DNA of 64,000 bases from Lethocerus indicus (GCA_019843655.1 JACDQD010000002.1:9661393-9725392), one strand, 5' to 3'. Positions 11,073-23,600 are shown, numbered from the stretch's first letter. Notes: generated by a model from the letters alone, not told the origin. Translations and numbers: made by a program.

Positions 11073-12884
11073 ACTTAGATGAATGTAAACTTCGAAATAA
11101 CGAAGTTTGAAATATTCAAATAATATTTGTCCATTGTATCGGTCAGACCGTATAATTTGCTTTGATATCTCAGTCCCGTCGAAGCTGCGGAACTGTATGG
11201 GAAAACAAAAACATCCCGCTTACATCAATATTATCCGCACGGTATCTGCCGTCCATTAATTCCCCGTAATTTCATTAAATACATTCCTCTTAAATTAGTT
11301 CACGCCATTCGCTTTTCCGGCTTGAATTACCGCATCCGACAAAATACGATTCAAACAGAATCCAGTTCGCGTTCTGCCCACATTGGAAACCTGTCAGTCG
11401 CTCAATTATAAGCGGCGGTACCGTGTAATCACTCTCTGATTACAACAAGTATACGACATATATTATGTCCCTATTTGAAATAAATTTCTCGGGATAAATT
11501 GAAAAGAGAACGTTCAATTTGACCGACGGCTAGCACTTGATATCTTGTTTAATTTGTCTTGTTATTTCGATAGATTTTGGTGTTTCCAACAGAAAATCTC
11601 CTGGATTTCAAGATATACAGAAATACAGTGGTGAATATATTTGCCGGGTCGTGTTTTGAAATTGAGTTGAGATCTTTAGCGAACCATAACTCGGCCGAAA
11701 AGGAATAACAGTGGCGGATACTGGTTGAAGAAATCGGTCCAAGACTTCCTGACGGCAGTTCGGAAAGCGGACAACTTCCTTGTTCTGGGCAGATGTTTCG
11801 GAAGTCGAGATTGCTTCTATGATTGCAAACCCCTGAAAGGAAGAACTCAACTAAAGAAGAAGAAGAAGATAAAGGGAGTGTCACCAGCTGCCGTTCAGAT
11901 TTGTCCGGCAAAGTGGAATATCAAGAATTAACTCATTATTGATAAACATTATTGATCCTCGATAATACTATACTTCTTTATAGGACTTTTTATGTTTTTG
12001 TATTTTCCACATTCCGCTATTTTCCAGCAGTTGAACGACGATCAAGAAGAAATTCCATCCCTCAAAAAAAGAAGAAAATAAATAATAACGGGCCGAAAAA
12101 GAATTGGAAGGATATTACTTGGGTGGGAGGGTAAATATCCGAGAGCGTGAAGGTTACTGGCCCCTTTAAATTTATTAGATTCTGCCAAGAAACGAGCCCT
12201 GTTGAGAGAGAGTGGGGTCAGACGTCAGCCTTACAATTAAGCGCCGACGGAACGGCTCCCGGGGACAAATGGAATGAAAGTCGTCCACTGGAAATTTCCA
12301 TTTTTCTTCTCATTCCGGTCCTCATTTTCCTCCTAATTCTGCGGTCTCAACCACCGAATATTCGCCTCAATACCTGGAATTCTCATTATGGAATGATTAA
12401 AAATCGTAAAGTTGTTCCTTTTTATGTTCACCAACCGTGCCCGGAAAGCAGGAGGCTATTGAACCAATAAGGTAAGGAGCAAGTTATTTTACGGCCGGTG
12501 GTACATACGCGAATGAAGCTTTAGGAAAAAATGTATCAATAAAGCGAACAATTGGGCCAGTAAACTATTCCATTCTACTACGACGAGCAGCATTTAAAAC
12601 ATTTTAAACATTTTTTATACTCATTACACAACGGTGTAGAGGGTTAAAATGTACTCATGAGTTATAAATATTATTCAGGCCTACATGTTACCTTTCTGTT
12701 ATCATATATACTATATATTTTATCTGAAAAGACAATTTGCTTAAACAGAGACATGCCATTCAACTACTAACATCAGACAAAATTTAATTTGTCTAGAGGA
12801 AATCGTGATTCCAAGCTACGATTTAATACGCCCATAGGAATAACATATAAATAATGTATTAATAAACTAAATTAATTTTTATTT
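11073..12884. other. Non-coding DNA
   Basis: The longest frames (120 codons minus at 11549-11911; 107 plus at 12147-12470) overlap others in different frames and have no recognisable domain. A purine tract AAGAAGAAGAAGATAAAGG lies near 11855-11875. The segment 12590-12900 is strongly AT-rich with nothing identifiable. Confidence 0.55.
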
Positions 12885-13232
12885 TTAACGAACGAAGATT
12901 TCCGCGGCTAGAAGTCCAATTATTGCTATGTAACATGCGGTAAGATCGCGTGATTCTGTGGGGAGAGAACGTCGGGCAGTACGTGTTGAACTGTCTGTCG
13001 GAGATTCTTCCTGTTTTCGGAGAACACTTAAGCGAGTTCCGGCCGAATGTCTCCCCCATCCCGGAGCCTCCTTGGGTGTGGTTTGCTTCCGACGTTTCGG
13101 ATATCTTACTCCTAACATCATCATGCTACCGGTGAAGCCGAATAGAGACGTCCGGGACGAAGGGACAACACTAGGGAGTATCGCGATGTTCCAATGCACA
13201 GAGAGATATACTGGCAAACAAACGCGCGGCAT
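12885..13232 (-). CDS. Unrecognised 115-codon open frame, possible exon
   Basis: This minus-strand frame sits in a GC-richer island within AT-rich DNA. The conceptual protein starts MPRVCLPVYLSVHWN, has a basic middle (GVRYPKRRKQTTPKE near residues 42-56) and a Ser/Thr/Arg-rich stretch, and ends with a hydrophobic segment ACYIAIIGLLAAEIF just before the stop. That would fit a tail-anchored or C-terminal membrane segment, but I recognise no family. Against it, two plus-strand frames (61 and 92 codons) and other minus frames are also open here, as expected from low stop density in GC-rich DNA. No convincing splice sites were identified. Treat it as a hypothesis only. Confidence 0.18.
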   Translation of the reverse strand: MPRVCLPVYLSVHWNIAILPSVVPSSRTSLFGFTGSMMMLGVRYPKRRKQTTPKEAPGWGRHSAGTRLSVLRKQEESPTDSSTRTARRSLPTESRDLTACYIAIIGLLAAEIFVR

Positions 13233-13236
13233 ATAA

Positions 13237-15183
13237 TATTAAATATACAGGCATCTCCGACTGTATATTTCGTTCGACTGTAAATGCAACGTGAAAATAT
13301 CAGAATCAGATGATTTATGAACAATACCGTTTGGTCTAAGCAAACCGTTACGAAATGTACCCCTTTTCACCGTTAACAGGTCAATAATATTTCTGGGGCC
13401 CGTAAGGTTTTTTAGTTAATCTGTTACTTCTCATTGGATATAAATTAAATATTAATTTTTCTAGGATAATAATAGGGTGGAAGATGTACACGCAATCCAC
13501 AAGAATGCCGTCGTAGTTTGTTGAAAAATATGAATTTTAAATGCTTATTTGAAAGGATTAATAATGACGTGGTAATCCTTGAAACTTATGTCATCAGGTT
13601 CAATATCGTTTTAAACTAAATGTACTTAAAGAAGTAGTTTACAATCTCGGGCCTTGTAGATATGAAAGTATATTATAGATCTAATTACCATTAACACGAT
13701 GAAACTTTCATCTCTCTCTTGTGAGAAGATCGAGCAAATATTTCAAACGAATAGAGTTTTCGATTAATTAAAAATTTAGTATGTGATCTGCTTTTAATGG
13801 ACATTCATTAAAGGAGAGTGCGGGTAATGTAATGACGTTTTTCAGGCTCAATTTGAGAGGCATATAGATAAATTTATATTTACCTGGTAATCTTGACCGT
13901 TTATTCAGGGAGGGTATTTTTAGTAGGGCCCGGTTTATAGTGGCGACGACCGTTTTTACGACTGGAACTAAAAAAGTGATTTGCGCTTAGCGCGGCCGCG
14001 ATTAAGCAATCTGCCCGGGAAATTATTCACTTGTTCGGCTTTCATGGCTCTATAAAATACCCGGTTTTTGATTTTTCGACTTTCGTTTAAAATTCAGACC
14101 ACCACCTGCCGTTTATTCAGGGCCGAGGCTATCAAAAGCGATTACAGAATGCATTAATACGTTGAAAGCTAATGAACGCAAATACCCCCTCTTCTAATTC
14201 GATCTTGAAGCATTCGAAATTATGATGCGCCCTTATTTCTTCTGACATTCATTTGTTTGTCCTCACATGGTACTATTAATATCCGATAAGTTAAATAGGT
14301 TAATAGTTCTAATATATAAACAATACAATAATTTTATAAAAAGAATATAGTGGTATCAATGTCACTACAGTCTTTATTTAATTCTACTGGGAATCATAAA
14401 GTCAAATTTAAAATAAACTCATGGAGTAAGTATTATAACATGTTTGGTGAGTTGTTCCAAACATTTAAGCAAAGCACAATGAGAAATATCGCTGGGAATC
14501 GAGAGAGGTAATTATGAGTGAATCCAATAAAGAAGTTCATTACTAGGGTTAGTCCCTAATCATATTGGCTCGTGCTCACTTGAGTGTAACTGGTAATTAT
14601 TGGCTGTTATTCAGATGATAATAATGTAACTCTGGCTTTAACAAGTAGGATATGAATTCAGCCGCAGCATCGTTATTTATGCTCGAGACCTCGAAACCTC
14701 TGCAGTCATTTTGTACAATTATAATGAGTGAACATGTTAATGTAATTATGTGAGATATTTTCACTTCAATCGATCAATACAAATTTCCAATTACGTGAAA
14801 ATTCGGCGTAAGCCAATTAACACTAATTTTGAAGGGTGGGAACCACTCTTCATTTGAGGTTTTAGGAATTTAAACGACAATTTTGGGAACATAAAACTTA
14901 TCACAACATCACGCAGGATTATAATATTTTTATAGTTTTATTTATTTCTTTTTAAATAAATTAATTAAAATTAGTTAAAGTTTTATTTTTATTTATTTTA
15001 ACTCGTTCTGCCTTCGTAATTGCAATTTGGACAATGCGTAGCCACCATAAATATTCGGCGTCAGTGCTCAACACCGCGGACATATTTCGACCGATTAGAG
15101 AAAACCATTAGCAGATTAAAGTTTAGTCCAGACATCCGGTTAACAGATTTCTAAAAAATGCATATTTATATACATAAATATAC

Positions 15184-15186
<3 letters not shown>
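13237..15186. other. Single-copy non-coding DNA
   Basis: No gene is supported. A small CpG-rich patch at 13920-14110 contains a palindromic GCGGCCGC (13991-13998) and CTATAAAATACC (14050-14061), which resembles a TATA box, but I see no initiator at the usual distance. The segment 14930-15000 is an A/T-rich run of TTTAT and AATTAA words. Elsewhere the DNA is AT-rich without evident structure. Confidence 0.5.

Positions 15187-15234
<48 letters not shown>
15187..15234. repeat. (TA)n microsatellite
   Basis: A TA tract of about 46 bases is flanked by related imperfect words (ATATACATTAATA before, CATATATACAC after). The poly-isoleucine/tyrosine frame over it is an artefact. Confidence 0.97.
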
Positions 15235-15240
<6 letters not shown>

Positions 15241-16379
15241 TACACGTTTCCACGTCCGTTTTTTTCTTCCGTCAGTTTCGGACGCATTCAAAGGATAGAA
15301 GAAAATGGAGCGAGACGGTCGTTGTATGAGAATGAAGGGAGGAAAGAGTCGGACTGAGAGACACTCTCGTGACTGATCGTAAAACATTTCCTGAGCCTGA
15401 TAACAGCCTATATTTCGTTCCCTTTTCGACAACATACCCCTCCGCCATTGCCTCGTAACAAAAAAAAAGGGAGAAAACGAAAAAATAAAAACAACCGAAT
15501 GTACCAAACATAAAGAGGACGTTTTATTGTTTGTTCCAAGGGGCCCCAAAGTATTCATCGGTGGGCGCCCCCCCTTTGTGGGTGGTGGTGGGGGTGGCTA
15601 CCATCCCCCAACTCCGTCTAATCCGGCAATCTTTATTGGCTGCTACCCGTAAAAAAATTATTATCGCCCCATCATATAATTTCGTCCGCTCGTTAATACC
15701 ATCCAATTCCGCGCCGTTCCGTCTCGGTCAATATAGCCGTGGAGGGAATGTTTTCGACGCTTTGAAGAAATATAATTCGGCGGTTTCAAATCGTTCTCTA
15801 TAAAGCATATTTGATGTATTTTGTCATTAATTCGTTTTCAGACTGTTCCAAACTCTTAGGCAACAGAACTTACACATAGATATGTTGTGGTTATACGGGA
15901 ATTAAAGTCAGCTCACGTAAGTTTAAATTGTGTGAACGAAAATTGTGATTAATAATTACGTTGAGCTATAAAGCAGGAAATAACTAGTATGAAAGAACTG
16001 AACTGTACGTTACACGGGAACCGGAATTTTTATTGACGTCTGCCCTTTATAGATCCATAGTAAATAAATAGCCTCTTCTTCTGGGTAAGGGTTATGCTGG
16101 GTAAGTATTCTTTCTTGAGCCCTCCTGACTCGCATGCCAAGTGAAAACACTTTAAAATAAAGGTCAGTAAATATCTCAATGTCCGAAAGAAAAGTGACAA
16201 CGGACGTTGAGCTACAACAGATAATTTACTGAAAAAGAGTTTCGTGTCGATCCTTTTGAAATGTTGACCGCATTATTAGTCCGGTTTGTCAGCAAACGTT
16301 TGTAATAGCCGAATCTGATGTCAGTGAGTTTATCCAAGGACGGATTAAATTATTTTATTCGGTCAATAATTTCGTGGCT
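15235..16379. other. Non-coding DNA with a moderately GC-rich patch
   Basis: The 130-codon minus frame at 15166-15558 includes the TA tract and is not credible as a gene. The 90-codon plus frame at 15531-15803 has no domain. A G/C-run zone lies at 15540-15600 (GGGGCCCC, CGCCCCCCC, GGTGGTGGGGGTGG). The remainder is AT-rich. Confidence 0.5.
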
Positions 16380-16790
16380 GACCGGGCGGGTTAGAATTCT
16401 CGTGGGACACGGTGGGCTCGGGGCCGGGATCGAAGGGGGCAGTCCCTTGTAAAGTCTAGGGTAGGAGGGTTGTTAGTCAGCCGGGAGGAGGTGGGTATGC
16501 CTAGGTCTCCTCCTCCCCTGTCCTCTCTCCTCCTCTTTATGTCTTCATTCCTCTCCCCGGGGAGGGCCCCCGTGTCGGACCAATTCGACTTTTGTGGCCC
16601 GCCCATATTCAATTGGCCCAAGTTCAATAGGAAAAGTTTCCGAGTCCGGTTTCTTTACGCGAAATTACACGGGCCGTCTCAAAAGGCCCAGATTCGGGGA
16701 CCGGTCTCAAGTTTTAATTGCCCGGCCCCGCTATTTGAGACCGGTTGATTTTTGCCCGCCGAACAAATAAAAAAAAGGCCAACGCCAAAA
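16380..16790. promoter_or_regulatory. GC-rich island with two inverted repeats
   Basis: GC-rich DNA set between AT-rich flanks, with open frames on both strands (78 codons minus, 92 plus) and no recognisable protein. Two exact inverted repeats occur: GGGAGGAGG (16483-16491) with CCTCCTCCC (16509-16517), and ACCGGTCTCAA (16700-16710) with TTGAGACCGGT (16735-16745). The purine/pyrimidine mirror character near 16480-16560 could support unusual structure. It may be a regulatory island, but this is inference. Confidence 0.35.
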
Positions 16791-19700
16791 CCGCAAAACC
16801 TATTAATTCGGTCCTCGAATTCAACATAATATCTGGGACGACTAGCGGTCGCTTTCCATTACAGAATTCATCCTTATAAAATACCACCCGCCGAATCCGT
16901 ATGCTAATTTATGCATTCTTTGTATTTCATATCTCGCGAATGAAATTCAGGATTGTTCCCTGCCCATAAATGAGCGCGGTAGTTTGCAATCTTTATTTCG
17001 GAATGACTCGCCCATTTATTAGAAAATTTTTAATACTGCTCGTAGTTAGGAAATTGTTTTCGCAAATTTATTTGCTAGAAAACGCCAACGTGTATATTTT
17101 AATCCGAAAGAGAAGAGGAAATTTCATTTTGGACATTCAATTATCTGTACTTGGATAAACTGAAGAATCTCGCTGGAAACTACGAGACGGCCGGTTCGCT
17201 AATATTACGCGTTTAAAATTCATTATTCTTGCAGTTGAATGGAATGTTAAATAATTATGTGTACTAAAATAAACAGGCCAAAGTTTTATGTGACAGGAAT
17301 ATAAATTTGGAATTCATCTATACTCATGTCTATTTTCATTACATTGTTTTGAAATCTACAATTTTATTACTTTAATAAGCTTAATGTAATAGGAATAAAC
17401 ATTTGTCGAATATAGGACCATTACACTCCATGGGATGAGCCCTATTCGCCGATTTTCTAACATAAAATGTAGTCTGTTCTCGATAGAACCGGTTCTCATG
17501 GGCGTATTCTTATAGTGGCAATCTCAATGTTACCTTGCCACACTACGAGATCATCTTGACATACTAACCTGATATATAGTTTTCAACCTTAGTGTATTAC
17601 CCAATTCTACTCCATTCCATCAAATCAAAATAACAAATTTAACGTAGCCATATCCGCTCTTGTTTTAAATCTATCACTGTCAGTTCGTATTTATAACATA
17701 ATCAGGAAACGTTTTCATTTAGAGTGCATTTAATGATGATTTGATCAAATGAAGTTGTGTCAATTTCAGTTATAGTCTGAGGACATAAATCCTAATTGCA
17801 ATATAATTATAGTTTGGTTATTAGACTGATTGAAAAAAATACTTAATGATAGCCCTGGTATACAATGCTATTATTTACCAGGCTCTTCCTACCCCATCGC
17901 CGGTTTAAAATACAGGGCTAACCTGGACGGGACTCGCCGCACACAAATGAATTGTGTGCGTTACAAAATTCAGTCGAGACCTCCTCGTAAACTACTACCC
18001 AGTCCCAGTAGCAACAAAGTCCTACATGACCGCTCTCGGTGAATTGGCAAATGCCTGCAATTTAACATGCCGACAACCCAACATGCCATCCAGGTTTATT
18101 TATCCAAATATCAGGAGTTCTCTGTCCAGAAATAAAGCTGTGGAATTTCAATTCCTATTTTTCATTTGGCATTTACCAAATTGCATGGTACAACAGTAAG
18201 AATAAAACAAATGCAACAAAATAATGTGCCGGTTAAAGTTTAGAGAGTTAGAGAAATCCAAACTGCGGGTGTAAAGATATATACAAAGGCTTTTATCACT
18301 CACTACAAATAGTGAATACTGGGTCAATTAAAGCAGGGTTCATGCGATTCTTTATAGCTATTATTATTATTATTAAATTATTCGTATGTTCGTCATTAAT
18401 TTCATTAAATATAAATTGAGCAAAATAATCACGTGTGCATCACCCATTCGATGCTTAGCTAGATTGAAGCAGTTAGCTTAAACGTCTGCAGAATTGTCAT
18501 GGCAATGACATAGCACCCGACGGACTAGTCTCGACTGAATTTCCATTCTAACCGTTTCCCATTCGTAATCCAGAAAAATTTCTTCTTCACGCGTATTTAC
18601 TGTACCCAGAATCGCTAATTGTTTTTCGGAGACTAGGAATTGGCGGTAGTAATTATGGCAATTTTTAAATTATTCCATTCTGAATTTTCTGGACTAATCC
18701 AATTTTCCCTCGAAAAATTCAAATTGATACTTGAGTGTTAGCTCGAAAAAAATCCGTACTTCACAAGCAGAGATCATTCTAAGATTCTAAGAGATGCTAA
18801 CGTGTACACTTCAAATTAGTTAATTGTTGTATATCAAATACTGGGTATGTAGAATACACAAGGTTATTTATAACCTTGGTAATGGTGTATAAATACATAC
18901 ACCAAATATGAACATTACCGACGGTACCAACGTCGTCACGTTAATCTTATTCGTAATAAACTTTCCGGGTGATTATGAGATAATTTCGAACATTTTTCTT
19001 GGGGTGACAACCTCCAAAATCCGCCACGGCCCCCGTGATTAAAGACGGGTTATGAATCAACGGAGGAAGGGGGTATAATCCGCGAAGACGGGTGTAGAGC
19101 GTGGAACAGATAGGCCAGCCGCCACTTGGGATTACTACCTTAATAATACCTCTAATTCTGTCCCGACCGTGAATATTTCACATACTACATTCCGCGCACA
19201 ATCTTTTTAGGAGGTACTTAATCGGGTTCGATTAATTTTATATATGATGCCGGCAAGAATTCCTATTTTTACAAGCATTATCCCTAGGGAAGTAGGCTAT
19301 TGTAAAGCATTACGGAAGTATTGTGACCGGTTTATAGGTCTATTCATATAACTTGGAACATAACATGTTAATTTTGCTATATTCAAGGAAGTTGAAGGAG
19401 GGACTGTATCGTTGTACAGGTTGCAGGTGTTGAATATATATTGTAATCGCATTAAGTTATTACTTCATGCATCTATTTAGTGAAGGCGTTACTTTAATGT
19501 AAGATTATTGTGAAAATGGTAGTTGAGAATTTAAAATCATGACTTTCTGCGTTTCCATTGTTTAAAAGCCACTGATTGCGTCACTCGTGGTCGAAAGACG
19601 GCTTTGTGTAAACGGATTAAGGCTTTATTGGAGAATAATATATCTTCCGTTATGTAATATTATAAATTTGTTTCGTTTTGTTCCTAAAAATAGAAAAATC

Positions 19701-20559
19701 TTTCTTAAGTTCTCTTAAAACTAGAAATGTAAAGTAAGTCATTGGCCTGTCACGTGTAAAGTAATCTCATCGTATCAGCAGCATGACTGTTTTGTTAGTT
19801 TCGTACCGAGTTATATCTGATTTATTTTTGTTTTCTATTCCAAACCATCAAGTTTCGAAGTGAGTGGTTCGCGAAATGGGAGATTGGAGCGTGAATTTCT
19901 GAAATTCTATCTCGGCAGGCGACGGAATGGACGGAATACACAACAACAGTCGCAATCAAATTACAGGCGAGAAGGGATAATCAAACCGCATATTAGATTT
20001 ATACTAATTCGTACGCATTCTGAATTAAATTAAATTTAATTGGCAGTAATTTAATACTAACGGGACGAAACGACATTTTGCTGTACAGCGCGTATTTCAG
20101 TCGGGGTTACCGATTTATCTGTTTAATGAACACGTAGTAATCAACTTTTTATCAATTTTTTTCCCATGGGCTTGACCCGATACAGTTTCATCCATTCTCC
20201 GCAAGTAACCGGGAGTATCCTCCTGCATGTGCGTAGATTAATTTGTACATTGATGATTCTTCCGTTTTACCGATTTTGGAATATTATTAATCTTTAAGAC
20301 ACAAGAAACTTGTGGACACTTGTTGCGTGGTCTACGAAGATATGGAATTCCATAAATCTTGGCACTATTACTGTCAGATTAAACTTCGGTGCAGGCTATA
20401 TACTGGGAGTAAATACAATCTAAAAGAACAAAAAGGCACTATCAAAGTAACAGTGCACTCACAATGTAGGCTGCTTAATTGGATCCTTTAATATCCATTA
20501 TCTTAACAACTATTGTCTATGACAATTCCAATTAATTTCTCAACTTTTTGCTCTTAATA
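16791..20559. other. AT-rich single-copy non-coding DNA
   Basis: No gene is supported. Short frames of 60-81 codons near 16970, 17830 and 17954 have no domain. Visible items are a TAT trinucleotide run at 18359-18374 and two neighbouring perfect hairpins at 18860-18903 (listed separately). A GC-richer patch lies at 19010-19150. The stretch 19200-20160 is AT-rich with nothing recognisable. Confidence 0.5.
18860..18903 (+). other. Two adjacent perfect stem-loops
   Basis: AAGGTTA (18860-18866) pairs with TAACCTT (18871-18877) across TTTA. Seven bases further on, GGTGTAT (18884-18890) pairs with ATACACC (18897-18903) across six bases. Two exact 7-bp hairpins within 44 bases could be a structured site or a pair of palindromic binding sites. 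They are too short for a microRNA precursor. Confidence 0.45.
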
Positions 20560-20840
20560 CTGCCTGGCGACTGGTTCTTTAACGTTAAATTTTCTTCATC
20601 GTGGAGTAGAACAATAATAGAAAATGATCACAATTCATACTCCAAAAACGATCTAGAAGGATGTATATCACGATCTAATTAAGTGAGAATATTATATTAT
20701 TGATAACAGGAAGAATACAAGAAAAGTTTTGCGGCGCATGATACTACACCGGTAATACAGTTGAGCTGTATGGGTTGGTATCAGTGACGCCGTTGACTTC
20801 TCTTCATTCTTTTTGTTGGGTCAACCAATACTTTCCTTCA
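20560..20840 (-). repeat. Family B hairpin repeat, long copy
   Basis: On the minus strand this copy matches the copies at 46.1 and 48.8 kb over a few hundred bases: a GGTTGAC-type start, the hairpin, then TATTCTT, ATATTCTCAC, AATTAGAT, and TTCTAGATC/TTCTGGATC. The hairpin is 20731-20793: GCGGCGC and ACGCCGT form the outer stem, while GATACTA (20740-20746) and TTGGTATC (20775-20782) form the inner stem with G-T pairs. CTGCCTGGCGACTGG at 20562-20576 reappears as CTGCCTGGAGACTGG at 59507. The function is unknown; it is probably a short non-autonomous repeat. Confidence 0.7.
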
Positions 20841-21740
20841 TATAATGTCCTTCATATATTTATTATGTTAATGTATAAACAGATTAACATTATCATATTC
20901 TGCGATTAATCAGAAATAAGGCGGTAAAGAAATTTGTTCAGGCCTAATTAAATACTAAGGCTATATTACGAATTTGTATGTAGTTATCGCATTCCGTAAT
21001 TCTATCATGTACAATTTCATACTTTTTAACAATTCGATCATCTGGGTGCTATTTTGTAGTTTTACTCCAGTACTACCTGACGGCGGGACTTTAGGGTAGA
21101 GCTTTATACTAATCTAAGGGCCGCACAACACTTAATCCGAGTCGGGCTCGGTGACAGAGTTTATTCCGTTTGTGAATTTGAACCCAAAGAGGGAAGGTCG
21201 AATTAATGGGGCAATTGACAGAATTGTTATTGCGTAATTAACCTACTTCCATGGGTCGTTAGAGGTGTGTAACCGGTCGGCCGCTTTTAAGACCGACGAT
21301 TCACCGAAACTTATTGCCGTTTCAGATAGGTCCAAATCTACTTCGTATTTATGTCTGAATCAAATTTATTTCGTCCCACCTGAGACAATTTATGGCAACC
21401 GATATTTTCATTTCAGCACTTGAAATCGTCTCTAAAGAAACTTGAAACTACCCACGCACGGATCGTGTAATAGAGGGTGCGGGATTTTACATCGTTTCCA
21501 TTTCCTTGTTATTTCAATTTATAGTTTTATAAACCCGATATTTATAACATGAAAAAGGATAATCGAAAATAATAATTTTGTTAAATGACAATGTCAATTA
21601 CTATGTAGAATTGAATAAAATTTTTAATACAATGCGGTACTAATTCATGTTGGGTGCCATTTGGTGAAATATAAATGTTTCCGTCAAATAGATCGATATT
21701 TCCTTAGTATTTTATTAAAATGATGCCTACGATTTTTCCA
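20841..21740. other. AT-rich non-coding DNA
   Basis: No credible open frame and no recognisable RNA gene. A short GC-richer part is present at 21110-21300. Otherwise the stretch is single-copy, AT-rich sequence. Confidence 0.55.
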
Positions 21741-22085
21741 GTCAACTAACCCGATATGCCCGTGGGTAGGCGTATAACAGGGGGAAACAGATGGGGGTAG
21801 CCCCTTTGTTCCCGAGTAGAGAGCGACCTCCGCCGTCCCGGGGTTTTAAGGACATGATGAATATTAACAGTGGCTATTAAGCCCTTTTGATGCCCTTAAA
21901 TAAAATATGACGTCGGAAATCCCTTTCCCCCTCGGAGATATTAGACGGCGCTCTTGGAGAAGGGCTACCGCCGCCATGGACCGGGTCCCGGGTTAATCAC
22001 CGAATTAGGAACGATCCAACCGGACTCCCTTCATGTCCCTAATGAAATAGAAGCCCTCCCGTCAACCGAACCTTTTTGACGCCAT
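21741..22085. promoter_or_regulatory. GC-rich island
   Basis: A GC- and CpG-rich block with C/G runs. It contains CCGCCGCCATGG at about 21968-21979, which looks like a strong Kozak context, but the frame stops after six sense codons (a palindromic GGGTCCCGGG follows), so it is not a gene start. A regulatory or structural island is possible. Confidence 0.3.
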
Positions 22086-22765
22086 TAGACACCAAAACCA
22101 GAGTCCTAATGTATTTCAAATCTATAAAGAGGGGTAATAAAATTACTATTAAAATGAACAGGACTAACGTCTTAACCTGATAATTAATCATATATCCGTC
22201 TTTTCTTGCATCTTTTATTTAAATAGTGATTTTTATTAACTAATAAAACTGGTTTATAGAGGCATAAAATAACAAGTTATTTTCGGTGAGAAATAGATTA
22301 CTTCAAAAAAACAAAAACAAATATAACTAAAATGAAACAAGGTCAGGACTTGTACCGTGCAGGTAACACGAGAATCATCATGTAATATACGCAATATTAT
22401 GAGGAAAATAGGTAGAGAATAATTTGACCTTCTCGTTCGTATCCTTCTCAGATCTGAAATATTATACACGCTATTAAGGCGAATCCAGTTGTTTAGGGAT
22501 GTGTTCAGATTTACCATTATATTTCAGACGTCTTCACCATCGCAACCGTGCCAGGTTGGGAAAAAGGCCTCCGTTCATAAGCGGGCAGACAATTACGCCC
22601 GGGAGCGTAATGATGTTTAACTTATCTCGGAATTTTCCAACCGCGGTTTACGATGAGTGCACTCAGTCCCAATTTACGTGAGCGGGATTTTCTATATAAT
22701 TTTTTCTTCTCGGATTTTTTTTCTGCTCTTGACTTAACGTTACACAAACGCTATATTTGCCGAGG
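22086..22765. other. Non-coding DNA
   Basis: Frames of 60-87 codons at 22254-22681 overlap on both strands without a domain. The sequence is AT-rich up to 22500 and mixed thereafter. Confidence 0.5.
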
Positions 22766-23230
22766 ATTAAGGCGCGCCTCCTTTTGGGGGCGGGGTGGCG
22801 GCGGAGGGGCCCGACCCCGTAATCGGCGTTTATTTTTTGAGCAAACAAGGTAAGCGCGGGTCGGAAACCCGGGGGGCGAGTTAGTCGGCCGTTACCGGTA
22901 CAGTGGGCGGAACTGTGAAGGAAATGGCCCTGTAAGAGGGTAAGAGGGGGAGCCGGACCACCTAACTAATCCGCATCTGTATTCAAATCACTACCTGAAC
23001 CCCGCAGTGGGGAGAGATACAGTGAATTTCAGCGGGGACCCCCACCGTCCCAGTGTTTGATGATGCAAACCTCATCACAAGGTTTACGCCCAGATACATC
23101 TTCGTTTGGAGGTTTTATCCGTCTAGAGTATTCCCTGCGGTCGAATTGAATTGGGGCATGTGCCGCGGTACTGCTTTCCCATCTGGTACGGCTGCATAAA
23201 TGTATCACGGTCACTTATTTATTCCCACAA
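22766..23230. promoter_or_regulatory. GC-rich island with a G-run cluster
   Basis: GC-rich DNA begins with GGCGCGCC (22771-22778) and a G-run cluster at 22786-22809 (GGGGG-c-GGGG-t-GG-c-GG-c-GG-a-GGGG), a possible G-quadruplex on the plus strand. The short frames on both strands have no domain. No promoter element is identifiable. Confidence 0.35.
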
Positions 23231-23544
23231 AACCTACTTGTATCAACCTCGTATTTTTAATTATTCGAGTTTGCAATTATAGGTATTAGTGCCGGCTGTG
23301 TGCAATCTACCTGGATTAATAAATTGAGCGCTGGATCTCGTATGAGCGAACAGGACGTGTTTTGAGTGAGAGGGTGCCCGTGACAGAAAACAGTCGCACA
23401 ATATGATGGCACGATTTGTGTGTTAGACATGACAAGGTTGAAGTAAGGGACGCCCCCTAGCAGCCGGTACAGAAACAAACAGGGCGGGGGAGGATTACGT
23501 GTACCCTTCCAACTGTACTCGCTATACCGGCCACAGGACCATAC

Positions 23545-23550
<6 letters not shown>
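23231..23550. other. Non-coding DNA before a TA tract
   Basis: Mixed-composition sequence. The 123-codon minus frame over 23257-23628 reads through the TA tract as an Ile/Tyr run and shows no domain, so I do not call a gene. Confidence 0.5.

Positions 23551-23597
<47 letters not shown>
23551..23597. repeat. (AT)n microsatellite between short inverted repeats
   Basis: A pure AT tract of 47 bases is bounded on the left by CATGCC (23545-23550) and on the right, after one A, by GGCATG. The tract therefore lies in the loop of a 6-bp palindrome, like the TA tract at 10.96 kb. Confidence 0.95.

Positions 23598-23600
<3 letters not shown>

Noticed and set aside
14050..14061. TATA-box promoter (CTATAAAATACC)
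   Set aside because: No initiator, downstream element or open frame lies at suitable distance. AT-rich DNA gives such words often.
15166..15558. 130-codon minus frame
   Set aside because: Its end translates a TA microsatellite as Ile/Tyr, and another frame of similar quality overlaps it.
21968..21999. Strong Kozak context CCGCCGCCATGG
   Set aside because: The frame ends after six sense codons, and no splice donor is visible in time to rescue it.
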